From assembly GCA_902803275.1 (NCBI GenBank), contig CADCPE010000091.1, forward strand, positions 1 through 14,034: DNA of 14,034 bases, given 5' to 3'. Shown one piece after another: positions 1-5,649 of this stretch. This DNA comes from an uncultured Erysipelotrichaceae bacterium (GTDB lineage Bacteria; Bacillota_I; Bacilli_A; Erysipelotrichales; Erysipelotrichaceae). Made by a program: the position numbers and the translations under genes. The notes below the pieces were generated by a model that saw only the letters and a list, made by a program, of their open reading frames with translations, did no database searches and had not been told where the DNA came from. The first letter of the stretch is position 1. Every line of letters starts with the position of its first letter.

Positions 1-104
1 GAATTTATCATCATGCCGCTGCTTGAAGAGTATGATGAACAGCCTGAGAGTCTGCCGTGTTTTTCTTCAAGAGCCTTTTTATAAGCCACCATATCTGGAC
101 CCAT
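1..104 (-). CDS. N-terminus of an unrecognised protein (partial)
   Basis: An open frame of 34 codons runs on the minus strand from an ATG at 104-102 to the left edge without a stop. A good Shine-Dalgarno site (CGGAGGT on the minus strand, 117-111) lies 6 bases before the ATG, which fixes the start. The visible N-terminus starts MGPDMVAYKKALEEKHG and continues into a serine-rich stretch (SGCSSYSSSSG). No signal peptide, membrane segment or known motif is visible in these residues, so no function is assigned. The gene is divergent from the YhhN-family gene at 273 and shares a 168-bp intergenic region with it. Confidence 0.7.
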   Translation of the reverse strand, partial: MGPDMVAYKKALEEKHGRLSGCSSYSSSSGMMIN

Positions 105-272
105 ATCGATACCTCCGTTTTAATCTACAAGAATAATTATAAAACCAAAAGAAGGGCAGCGTTTAAAGGTTGATGCTTTCCTTTTAATAACAGCCCTGAG
201 AAACTTGTGCATATACTGATCAGTCAAATATCCAGACTGTTAAAGTATAATTTACTTAAGAGGTAACAAGTC
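105..272. promoter_or_regulatory. Divergent intergenic promoter region
   Basis: This is the only divergent gap in the window. On the plus strand a perfect TATAAT (246-251) sits 21 bases before the YhhN ATG, with only a poor -35 match (GTCAAA, 223-228). On the minus strand a TATAAT is found as ATTATA at 136-141, upstream of the Shine-Dalgarno site of the left-edge gene, with no convincing -35. Promoter positions are inferred from the -10 hexamers and gene orientation only. Confidence 0.45.
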
Positions 273-944
273 ATGAAAACATTTGTAATCGTGTTTATAA
301 TTCTGGGTTTTCTTCTGCAGGGCCTGTTTATAGTTGCCGAACATGCGGAAAAGTATCTTGCGGCGGATGTTCTTAAAGGGGCAGCATCCTTGATGTTTGT
401 GCTGGTAGGCTATAACGCCTTTCTCAGCGTCAACAACGCCTTCAACAAGCAGATCCTGATCGGTCTTGTCTTCGGTCTGATCGGCGATGTCCTGCTTAAT
501 CTTCGTTTTGTCTTCCCGAAAAACGGACAGAAGATCTTCCTTATGGGAATACTGGCTTTCCTGGTCGGTCACATCATGTATTTGATCGCTTTGATCCCGC
601 AGGCTCAGCACCTGGCTGCGTTTGCTGTCATCGGAGCGATCTGTGCCGCTTTACTATTGATCTACATCTTCAAAACGATGGAAGTCAAAAAGGCTTTCAA
701 GATCTTCGGCATCTTCTATCTTGGCGCCGTATTCGTCATGTGCTCGATCGCCATCGGCATTGCGATCTATGCACCTAGTCCCAGATCGATCGTCTACGCC
801 ATCGGTGCCATTCTTTTCACGGCATCTGATGTCGTACTCATCTTCAATACCTTCTCAGGCGTATCAAAGTTTTCGCTGCGCATAACCAACCTGAGTCTTT
901 ACTATATCGGACAGATACTGATAGCCTGCTCGATGTTCCTGTAA
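273..944 (+). CDS. YhhN-family (TMEM86-like) membrane protein, putative lysoplasmalogenase
   Basis: A 223-residue polytopic membrane protein with about seven to eight hydrophobic segments spread over the whole length. Recognisable YhhN-family stretches are GLIGDVLL near residue 70, LVGHIMYL near 97, ASDVVLIFNTF in the last quarter, and a C-terminal YYIGQILIACS. The conserved GD, GH and SD acidic/histidine positions in membrane segments are the proposed active-site residues of the family. Characterised members (mammalian TMEM86, Legionella YhhN) hydrolyse the vinyl-ether bond of lysoplasmalogens, releasing an aldehyde and a glycerophospholipid head. Such a role would suit an anaerobe that makes plasmalogens, but substrate use here is inferred. 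AGAGG at 259-263 precedes the ATG. No clear terminator separates it from the next gene 23 bases downstream, so read-through is possible. Confidence 0.8.
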   Translation: MKTFVIVFIILGFLLQGLFIVAEHAEKYLAADVLKGAASLMFVLVGYNAFLSVNNAFNKQILIGLVFGLIGDVLLNLRFVFPKNGQKIFLMGILAFLVGHIMYLIALIPQAQHLAAFAVIGAICAALLLIYIFKTMEVKKAFKIFGIFYLGAVFVMCSIAIGIAIYAPSPRSIVYAIGAILFTASDVVLIFNTFSGVSKFSLRITNLSLYYIGQILIACSMFL

Positions 945-967
945 TTATTCGTATCCGGAGGTAGAAC

Positions 968-2218
968 ATGAATCAGATCATATGTCCCAACTGCGGCAAA
1001 GAGTTTACGATCGACGAATCAAGCTATGAATCGATAGTCAAACAGATCAGAGATCACCAGTTCAACGAGGAGATCGCTTTAAGAGAGAGACAGTTCAAAG
1101 AAAACATGGATGCGCAGCTGAAGCTTGCCAGGGCAGAGGCTGCAAGTACCAGCCAGAAACAGCTCAGCGAGAAAGACAGGCAGATCGAAGCCCTTAAAAA
1201 CGAGCTTGACAGCATCGATACCCGCAAGGCCCTTGAAAGCAAAGAGGCTCTTGAAGAGATGAAAAGGCAGCTGAGCGAAAAAGACAACATGATCACCAGG
1301 CTTAACGGCGATCTGGCCAATAAGGAAATAGAGACGAAACTGAAGGTTAACGAAGCCCTTTCAGAAAAAGACAGGGAGATAAGTGAACTGAAGGCTGTAT
1401 CCGATGCCGACAGGGAAAGCTACAGAAAACAGCTGGCCGACAAAGATGAACTGATCTCCTACTACAAGGATTTCAAGGCCAGGCAGTCGACCAAGATGAT
1501 CGGCGAAGATCTTGAGCAGCACTGCCTTTATGAATTCAACAGGGTGAGGCCTTTGTTCAGAAACGCCTACTTTGAAAAGGACAACGATGCTTCCAAGGGA
1601 AGCAAAGGGGATTTCATTTTCAGAGATTATGATGATGATGAAACAGAGATCGTTTCGATCATGTTTGAAATGAAGAACGAAGCTGATGAGACGGCGACAA
1701 AGCACAAGAACGAAGACTTTCTGGCCAAACTCGACAAGGACAGAAAGGAGAAGGGCTGCGAATATGCCGTACTGGTATCGCTGCTGGAAATGGACAATGA
1801 TACCTATAATGAAGGGATCGTCGACATGTCTCACAAGTATGAAAAGATGTATGTGATCAGACCGCAGAACTTCATTACGATCATCACACTTCTAAGAAAT
1901 GCCAGCCTCAATTCCCTGGCCTACAAGAAGCAACTCATCGTTGCCCAGAATCAGGATCTTGATTTTAAGAATTTCGAAAGCAACATGAACGCCTTCAAAG
2001 ATGCCTTCGGCAGGAATTACACGAGTGCTGCAAAGAAGTTCCAGGATGCGATCGATGAGATAGACAAATCCATCTCTCATCTGCAGAAGATCAAGGATGC
2101 CCTGACTTCTTCAAGCAACCAGCTGCGTCTGGCCAACGACAAGGCTCAGGATCTGAGCATCAGAAAACTGACAAAGAATGCACCAAGCGTTGCGGAAAAA
2201 TTCAAAGAGAACGAATAA
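968..2218 (+). CDS. DUF2130-family coiled-coil protein with a PD-(D/E)XK-like core
   Basis: A 416-residue protein. It begins with a half zinc-ribbon signature (CPNCGKEF, Cys6 and Cys9), followed by a long charged coiled coil (about residues 30-170). The coil contains four related nonamers, QLSEKDRQI (65), QLSEKDNMI (101), ALSEKDREI (130) and QLADKDELI (155). The globular part from about residue 172 has the DUF2130 look: GEDLEQHCLYEFN, then GDFIF (Asp215) and FEMKNE (Glu234-x-Lys236). The D...ExK spacing resembles a PD-(D/E)XK nuclease core, and coil plus nuclease-like domain recalls RmuC. That comparison is my inference, as DUF2130 has no established reaction known to me. The start is set by GGAGG at 958-962. 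It is probably co-transcribed with the next gene, whose Shine-Dalgarno site begins directly after this stop codon. Confidence 0.8.
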   Translation: MNQIICPNCGKEFTIDESSYESIVKQIRDHQFNEEIALRERQFKENMDAQLKLARAEAASTSQKQLSEKDRQIEALKNELDSIDTRKALESKEALEEMKRQLSEKDNMITRLNGDLANKEIETKLKVNEALSEKDREISELKAVSDADRESYRKQLADKDELISYYKDFKARQSTKMIGEDLEQHCLYEFNRVRPLFRNAYFEKDNDASKGSKGDFIFRDYDDDETEIVSIMFEMKNEADETATKHKNEDFLAKLDKDRKEKGCEYAVLVSLLEMDNDTYNEGIVDMSHKYEKMYVIRPQNFITIITLLRNASLNSLAYKKQLIVAQNQDLDFKNFESNMNAFKDAFGRNYTSAAKKFQDAIDEIDKSISHLQKIKDALTSSSNQLRLANDKAQDLSIRKLTKNAPSVAEKFKENE

Positions 2219-2231
2219 GGAGGAATATGCC

Positions 2232-2720
2232 ATGTTTGAAGAAGAATTCATGAAACTAGTACAGCAGTATCAGGGTTTTGAGATCGTTCATGCCTATCGC
2301 GATGATGTCGATCATTATCTTGGAGGAAAGAACGATCATTACTGGCATGTGATCATGAAGAACGGTAAGATCAGGGAGTCCTATGCCGCTTTCTTTAAGG
2401 ATGGCATATGGAAAGACCAGTACATCACCGGTGAAGGGAGCAAGAGGAAAGTCAAGGAAGCTGACCCCGGAATCACAATAAAGAAGATTGCAGCTGAAGC
2501 CTACCTGGCTCAGGATGAGAATTGGGTCAAGGATAAGAAGGGTACACTGATCGAAGAAGAGCAGCCCCGTATCCACTATGTCAAAGGTTTCGGCGACAAG
2601 GCCCTGGATGTATCCAAACAGTATGGCGTAAGTATCGCTTTCAACGATCTTGATGACAACGCCGGTGCCTTTCATGTGCGCTTTATCAACACAGGCGACG
2701 AAGTGAATATCTTCGAATAA
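2232..2720 (+). CDS. Unrecognised 162-residue cytoplasmic protein
   Basis: The start is placed at the ATG at 2232 because GGAGG (2219-2223) begins immediately after the upstream stop codon and lies 8 bases before this ATG. An earlier in-frame codon at 2178 would overlap the upstream gene and has no ribosome binding site. The product starts MFEEEFMKLVQQYQGFEIVH, is soluble and rich in charged and aromatic residues, and has no signal peptide or membrane segment. Stretches such as DHYWHVIMKNGKIRESY and a later IHYVKGFGDKALDVS suggest a small alpha/beta domain, but I do not recognise a family. Its tight placement after the DUF2130 gene suggests a shared transcript. Confidence 0.75.
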   Translation: MFEEEFMKLVQQYQGFEIVHAYRDDVDHYLGGKNDHYWHVIMKNGKIRESYAAFFKDGIWKDQYITGEGSKRKVKEADPGITIKKIAAEAYLAQDENWVKDKKGTLIEEEQPRIHYVKGFGDKALDVSKQYGVSIAFNDLDDNAGAFHVRFINTGDEVNIFE

Positions 2721-2848
2721 AAAAACAATCCTTCCGAATTGCCCCCAACAAGATTATTATCTCATAAATTTTTTTGAAGAAAAAGACTGTTTTTTACCGT
2801 AAAGCTATGCTTAAATGAAGGTGTAAAGAGAAGAGAGATAATTCAATG

Positions 2849-2866
2849 ATCTAGTGGGGACTAGAT
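2849..2866 (+). repeat. 7-bp perfect hairpin with GGGG loop
   Basis: ATCTAGT and ACTAGAT pair perfectly around a four-base GGGG loop. The hairpin ends 10 bases before the AGGAGG of the short ORF at 2891 and has no T-run after it, so it does not look like a terminator. It could be an operator (DNA) or a 5' stabilising RNA hairpin. Confidence 0.5.
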
Positions 2867-2890
2867 AATAGGATTTAGGAGGAATTAATT

Positions 2891-2920
2891 ATGAAGGAGA
2901 TTCTGCTCGAAATTCATTAA
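2891..2920 (+). CDS. Possible 9-residue leader peptide
   Basis: The frame encodes MKEILLEIH followed by TAA. It is included because an exact AGGAGG (2877-2882) lies 8 bases before the ATG, which is as good as any gene start in the window. The stop codon lies only 3 bases upstream of the first arm of the overlapping inverted repeats, so a ribosome finishing the peptide would cover that arm. This is the layout of a regulatory leader peptide, but there is no conservation evidence and no amino-acid bias pointing to a signal. Confidence 0.3.
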   Translation: MKEILLEIH

Positions 2921-2923
2921 TCC

Positions 2924-2971
2924 CTCATTGACTTGTAATCAGCGGCCAATGAGTGGTAAAACAGCTGATTA
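2924..2971 (+). promoter_or_regulatory. Overlapping inverted repeats, candidate H-type pseudoknot or two-state switch
   Basis: Stem 1 pairs CTCATTG (2924-2930) with CAATGAG (2947-2953). Stem 2 pairs TAATCAGC (2936-2943) with GCTGATTA (2964-2971). Both are perfect, and their arms interleave in the order 1-2-1'-2'. The linkers are 5, 3 and 10 bases, a geometry compatible with an H-type pseudoknot. Alternatively the two stems could form in competition. The second arm of stem 2 ends 2 bases before the AGGAG (2974-2978) of the next short ORF, so folding could affect ribosome access. The pairing is read directly; the regulatory role is inferred. Confidence 0.4.
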
Positions 2972-2984
2972 AAAGGAGAATCCT

Positions 2985-3008
2985 ATGGAGGACAGACCAA
3001 CAATCTAA
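2985..3008 (+). CDS. Possible 7-residue peptide ORF
   Basis: The frame encodes MEDRPTI followed by TAA. AAGGAG (2973-2978) lies 6 bases before the ATG. The Shine-Dalgarno site itself sits in a tiny palindrome (AGGAGAATCCT). The ORF follows the interleaved repeats directly and is followed by a 10-bp stem (3014-3039). It may be a second leader peptide, or a chance ORF whose ribosome binding site serves as a regulatory element. Confidence 0.25.
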   Translation: MEDRPTI

Positions 3009-3013
3009 ATATG

Positions 3014-3039
3014 GCTTGTTGCCTTCACAGGCGGCAAGC
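3014..3039 (+). repeat. 10-bp stem-loop without T-run
   Basis: GCTTGTTGCC (3014-3023) pairs with GGCGGCAAGC (3030-3039), with two G-U pairs and a six-base loop TTCACA. The following sequence is an AT-mix rather than a T-run, so a terminator role is unlikely. The G-U pairs, which form only in plus-strand RNA, favour an RNA element. Confidence 0.5.
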
Positions 3040-3131
3040 GTAATATATAATATACAACTGAATAAAAACATAGATGCACGAAAGTGCTAAGAAAAATATA
3101 CCTATATTTAAAAGAATACCCAAAAACAACT

Positions 3132-3165
3132 AAACTGCCATGATATGAGATGGCAGTTTTCTTTT
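3132..3165 (+). terminator. Intrinsic terminator or attenuator before the repeat-peptide gene
   Basis: AAACTGCCAT (3132-3141) pairs perfectly with ATGGCAGTTT (3150-3159) around an eight-base loop, followed by TCTTTT. It is a typical strong intrinsic terminator. It ends 47 bases before the ATG of the double-glycine peptide gene, so it either ends the upstream RNA or controls read-through into that gene. Confidence 0.8.
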
Positions 3166-3211
3166 GGCTATTTATCAGGTTTTTCAGCCGAATCACATAT
3201 ACGCAGATGTT

Positions 3212-3556
3212 ATGACAGATAGAAAAATCTTAACTGATGATGAAAACGAGAATGTTACAGGCGGTATCAACTCTGCCAAAGCTCCGGCATCATTAGTAAG
3301 CAGCTCAAGAGGCAATGCTTCGTTAACGAATGATTCATTGATCAGCAGTTCCCTGACGAATAATTCGCAGATCGTTGATTCATTGACGAACAGCTCACTG
3401 GTGAACGATTCGCTGATCAGTATTTCACTTACGAATGATGCTATGAAAGAGGATTCTTTGACCAGCAAATCACTTAAAAGCAAAGCTGCCAAATCAATAG
3501 CAAACAAGGGCCAGAACATCAAGAGTGATTTCTTGGACAGAAACCATAAGATCTGA
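3212..3556 (+). CDS. Double-glycine leader peptide with a pentad-repeat core (putative exported peptide precursor)
   Basis: A 114-residue protein. Residues 1-18 read MTDRKILTDDENENVTGG, which closely resembles bacteriocin/RiPP double-glycine leaders (L-x-D-x-E-x-x-x-V-x-G-G). Such leaders are recognised and cut after GG by C39-peptidase ABC exporters. From residue 27 to 91 there are about 13 five-residue units, typically SLTND, SLISS or SLVND, with Ser every fifth position (37, 42, 47, 52, 57, 62, 67, 72, 82, 87) and Leu next to it. The period resembles pentapeptide-repeat proteins, but the usual A(D/N)Lxx order is not met. The tail is basic (KSKAAKSIANKGQNIK). There is no cysteine, so lanthionine or disulfide bridges are excluded. 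ATG 3212 is chosen to give a normal short leader, but no good Shine-Dalgarno site is visible. A TTG at 3164 would add 16 residues. No exporter or modifying enzyme is in the window. Confidence 0.6.
   Translation: MTDRKILTDDENENVTGGINSAKAPASLVSSSRGNASLTNDSLISSSLTNNSQIVDSLTNSSLVNDSLISISLTNDAMKEDSLTSKSLKSKAAKSIANKGQNIKSDFLDRNHKI
3290..3484 (+). repeat. 15-bp tandem coding repeats (13 units)
   Basis: The DNA under the pentad core has a 15-bp period, with units such as TCGTTAACGAATGAT and TCATTGATCAGCAGT. Codons differ between units while the S-L pattern is kept (Ser as tca, tcg, agt or tcc; Leu as ttg, tta, ctg or ctt). This suggests an old repeat array under selection at protein level rather than recent slippage. 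Confidence 0.75.
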
Positions 3557-3584
3557 CAAGACCTGTAGAAGCATACTGAACAAC

Positions 3585-3605
3585 AGCCCCTGAAAAGGGG
3601 CTTTT
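3585..3605 (+). terminator. Intrinsic terminator of the repeat-peptide gene
   Basis: AGCCCCT (3585-3591) pairs with AGGGGCT (3596-3602) around a GAAA loop, followed by TTT. It lies 28 bases after the stop codon at 3554-3556. The T-run is short. Confidence 0.75.
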
Positions 3606-3674
3606 AACTGATCTGTATACGCAGACATTTAAAGCGGCATATGGAAAAGCGCAAAGGACAGGAGTATCATAACA

Positions 3675-3690
3675 GTTAGTTAATACTAAC
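3675..3690. promoter_or_regulatory. Palindromic operator-like site upstream of the methyltransferase
   Basis: GTTAGT-TAAT-ACTAAC is a perfect inverted repeat with 6-bp arms, 50 bases upstream of the methyltransferase ATG. Its size and AT-rich palindromic form are typical of sites bound by dimeric TetR- or MarR-type repressors. No regulator gene is present in the window, so the binding protein is unknown. A possible -10 (TATCAT, 3665-3670) directly precedes it, which would place the operator over the transcription start. Confidence 0.5.
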
Positions 3691-3740
3691 CATATGGATT
3701 CATACAGGCAGAATAAAGAATGACCAGGAGATAAAGAAAA

Positions 3741-4421
3741 ATGACAAGAAAACAGCTTATCCAAAGCGCCTATAGACTGACAGGCAGCTATTCCGGATTC
3801 TATGATGGCATGATGACTTATTCGACACTTTCAGGAAAGGCTATCTGCCGGATCGTCTGGAATATGGATGGTGAAAAGAATTACCGTTATGTTGAAGAGG
3901 CTCTAAAAGGCATACCTGAAGATTTCAGCGGCAGCCTGCTGGAAGTGCCGGTCGGTACCGGTGTTCTGACGATGCCGGTATATAAGTAACTTAAAGATGC
4001 GCAGATCTGCTGTCTTGACTATTCTGCGGATATGCTGAAAGCAGCCAGAGAAAAGGCTGAAAGAATGAAGATCGAAAACATCACTTTCAGACAGGGTGAT
4101 GTCAAAGATCTGCCCTTTGAAGATGAAAGCTTTGAGATCGTCCTTTCAATGAACGGTTTTCATGCCTTCCCTGATAAGGAAGCTGCTTATGAAGAGACAT
4201 ATCGGGTATTGAAAAAGGGCGGAACTTTCTGCGGCTGCTTCTACATCCAGGGACAGTGCGCCCGTACGGACTGGTTTATCAGAAATCTCTATCAGCCTAG
4301 AGGCTTCTTTACACCGCCTTTTGAAACTCTGGAAAGTCTCAAGGGACGTCTGGAAAAGATGTACGAAAAAGCTGAAGTTTCCGCTGTTGAAGGGATCGGC
4401 TGCTTCTTGTGCCGGAAATAG
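3741..4421 (+). pseudogene. Class I SAM-dependent methyltransferase broken by an in-frame stop
   Basis: One continuous reading frame of 226 sense positions plus an internal TAA at 3987-3989 (codon 83). The part before the stop has the SAM-binding motif I region (LLEVPVGTGVLTMPVYK). Directly after it, in the same frame, come the ribose-binding acidic motif (CLDYSADMLKAA), then GDVKDLPFEDESFEIVLSMN (motif II/III) and a C-terminal substrate region (FYIQGQCARTDWFIRNLY). The stop therefore splits the Rossmann domain between motifs I and II. The two fragments line up without any shift, so a single base change from a sense codon is enough to explain the break. CAGGAG (3725-3730) precedes the ATG. 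The family methylates small molecules or lipids; the substrate is unknown. Alternatives are a sequencing error or stop-codon read-through. Confidence 0.8.
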
Positions 4422-4443
4422 AAGGAAACAGTTTGTTCTTCCA

Positions 4444-4466
4444 AGGATCTCCATGATCCTGTTTTT
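4444..4466 (+). terminator. Weak intrinsic terminator after the methyltransferase
   Basis: AGGATC (4444-4449) pairs with GATCCT (4455-4460) around a five-base loop, followed by GTTTTT. The stem is short at 6 bp. Confidence 0.5.
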
Positions 4467-4467
4467 G

Positions 4468-4473
4468 TATAAT
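4468..4473 (+). promoter_or_regulatory. -10 element for the DUF2314/SseB-like gene
   Basis: A perfect TATAAT lies 45 bases before the chosen ATG at 4519 and just after the terminator of the previous gene. No good -35 is seen at the usual distance, so this is a -10-only prediction. Confidence 0.4.
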
Positions 4474-4518
4474 TAAGATAATAAAGAACTGCTGATCATG
4501 GCAGAAGAGGACTGTAGA

Positions 4519-5649
4519 ATGAACTATAGCAATGCGGGTTTCAGATTTTTCTATCATCGTTTTGTCGTCTTTGATAAGAGCTTTATTTCAGGCCACAAAG
4601 ATGATTACCAGGCATATGACCAGGCTGATGGCATACTGGCCTATGGCTATATCGATCATGAAAGAGGTTTTACTTTTGATGTGCTGGGCCTTGTACAGAA
4701 AAAAGAAGAAGCGATCAGCCTTGTTGAACGACATCCTGAAAACCTTAGAACGATAATCAGAGCCGAAGTTCTTGCGAAAGAAGAGGCGCTTATCATCAGT
4801 GATGATGAACGGTTTGCTGAAATGTTCAGGCAGCATTTGGAGAACATCAAGAATACTTACGAAGACGATAAAGGGATCCAGGATACAAGAGAAATGTCTT
4901 TTCTGGATGATCTTCGAGATCCATATTATATTGATGATGTTCAGGTCTATCTGTTTAAGGAAGAACTTGAACCGGAGATCTGCTGGATCAGGATCGAAGG
5001 ACATGATGAACACAGTTTTGTCGGCAGGATCCTCAATGAACCGGATCAGGATTTCGACTATCATGTGAATGAGGAAGTCATATTCGCTTTAAAGAAGACT
5101 CAGGATGAGACCTGGATGGCGATCTGTGATCTCAATCCGACAAAAAGACTTAGCCGGAAAGATCTTGAAGGTGGTCTGCTGCTCAAGCAGGCCATAAGCG
5201 ATTTCAACAAAAACAGAAGCGAGAAGACGCTTCTTGAAGTGATGGAACTACTGCGGGACAGTACAGTGGTGATTCCTTGTACAGCGATCCTCTCACAGAA
5301 TGATCAGGCCGGTATCGAGAAGCTTCTGAAAGATTCTGGTGACGATCCTGAATCTCTGACAGGCAAAACAATCACCAGCACGGATCAGATCAGGATGGTT
5401 CCTGATTTCCTCAAGAGCAACGATGAACTGTTCATGCCGGTATTCTCTGATGAAAAAGAGATGGGAGAATACGGAAACAGTTTCTCGCATGTGGAAACAG
5501 AATTTCTTTCAGCCGTTGATCTGGCATTGCTTGCCGATAAGAAACTTTACGGCATCGTTGTCAATCCATTCAGCGAATCTTTTGTAGTAGACAACGGGCT
5601 CATGGAAGCTGTCAAAACGCTTAAGACAAGGATCGTTTCGCAAGATTAG
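4519..5649 (+). CDS. DUF2314/SseB-like two-domain protein
   Basis: A 376-residue soluble, acidic protein. The start at 4519 is preferred over the in-frame ATG at 4498 because AGAGG (4506-4510) lies 8 bases before it, while 4498 has no ribosome binding site. About residues 150-200 (EICWIRIEGHDEHSFVGRIL, then NEPDQDFDYHVNEEVIFAL) resemble the DUF2314/DUF4026 pattern. The last 150 residues resemble the SseB N-terminal domain (PF07179): a helix ending in LLRDSTVVIPCTAI, then FLKSNDELFMPVFSDEKEM, then LYGIVVNPFSESFVV. SseB-type domains occur widely in Firmicutes proteins of unclear role. The first 140 residues match nothing I recognise. It is a single-gene unit, with its own -10 upstream and a terminator downstream. 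Confidence 0.65.
   Translation: MNYSNAGFRFFYHRFVVFDKSFISGHKDDYQAYDQADGILAYGYIDHERGFTFDVLGLVQKKEEAISLVERHPENLRTIIRAEVLAKEEALIISDDERFAEMFRQHLENIKNTYEDDKGIQDTREMSFLDDLRDPYYIDDVQVYLFKEELEPEICWIRIEGHDEHSFVGRILNEPDQDFDYHVNEEVIFALKKTQDETWMAICDLNPTKRLSRKDLEGGLLLKQAISDFNKNRSEKTLLEVMELLRDSTVVIPCTAILSQNDQAGIEKLLKDSGDDPESLTGKTITSTDQIRMVPDFLKSNDELFMPVFSDEKEMGEYGNSFSHVETEFLSAVDLALLADKKLYGIVVNPFSESFVVDNGLMEAVKTLKTRIVSQD

Larger units (their letters stand above)
2721..3165 (+). other. AT-rich structured region, possible leader or non-coding RNA
   Basis: These 445 bases hold no long coding frame but have dense secondary-structure potential on the plus strand. In order they contain: a hairpin ATCTAGT-GGGG-ACTAGAT (2849-2866); a Shine-Dalgarno site with a 9-codon ORF (2891-2920); two overlapping inverted repeats (2924-2971); a Shine-Dalgarno site with a 7-codon ORF (2985-3008); a 10-bp stem with two G-U pairs (3014-3023 with 3030-3039); a GNRA-type hairpin GCAC-GAAA-GTGC (3076-3087); an AT palindrome (3094-3109); and an intrinsic terminator (3132-3165). 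A weak promoter candidate is TATGCT at 2806-2811. I could not match the whole to RNase P RNA, tmRNA, T-box, cobalamin or c-di-GMP riboswitch signatures. It may be an attenuated 5' leader for the peptide gene that follows, or a free-standing RNA. Confidence 0.4.

Noticed and set aside
252..611. 119-codon open frame on the minus strand
   Set aside because: It lies antisense to the YhhN-family gene, has an unnatural Asp/Gln/Lys-rich composition and no ribosome binding site.
1361..1834. 157-codon minus-strand frame opposite the DUF2130 gene
   Set aside because: A mirror frame of a well-supported gene, with no start signal.
2721..3165. RNase P RNA, tmRNA, T-box, cobalamin or c-di-GMP riboswitch
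   Set aside because: The conserved core sequences of these RNAs (for example GAGGAAAGUCC of RNase P or the T-box GGTGGAACC) are not present.
3005..3196. 63-codon minus-strand frame across the structured region
   Set aside because: No ribosome binding site; it runs through the terminator and hairpins and has no recognisable protein features.
3290..3484. CRISPR array
   Set aside because: The 15-bp periodic units are contiguous with no spacers and encode a regular protein repeat.
3193..3522. 109-codon minus-strand frame opposite the pentad repeats
   Set aside because: Its own repeat pattern is simply the complement of the 15-bp repeats; the plus frame has the leader motif.
3198..3625. Repeated TATACGCAGA (3198-3207 and 3616-3625) flanking the repeat-peptide gene as attachment-site or duplication ends
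   Set aside because: Only 10 bases, no integrase or transposase, and the flanking similarity fades quickly.
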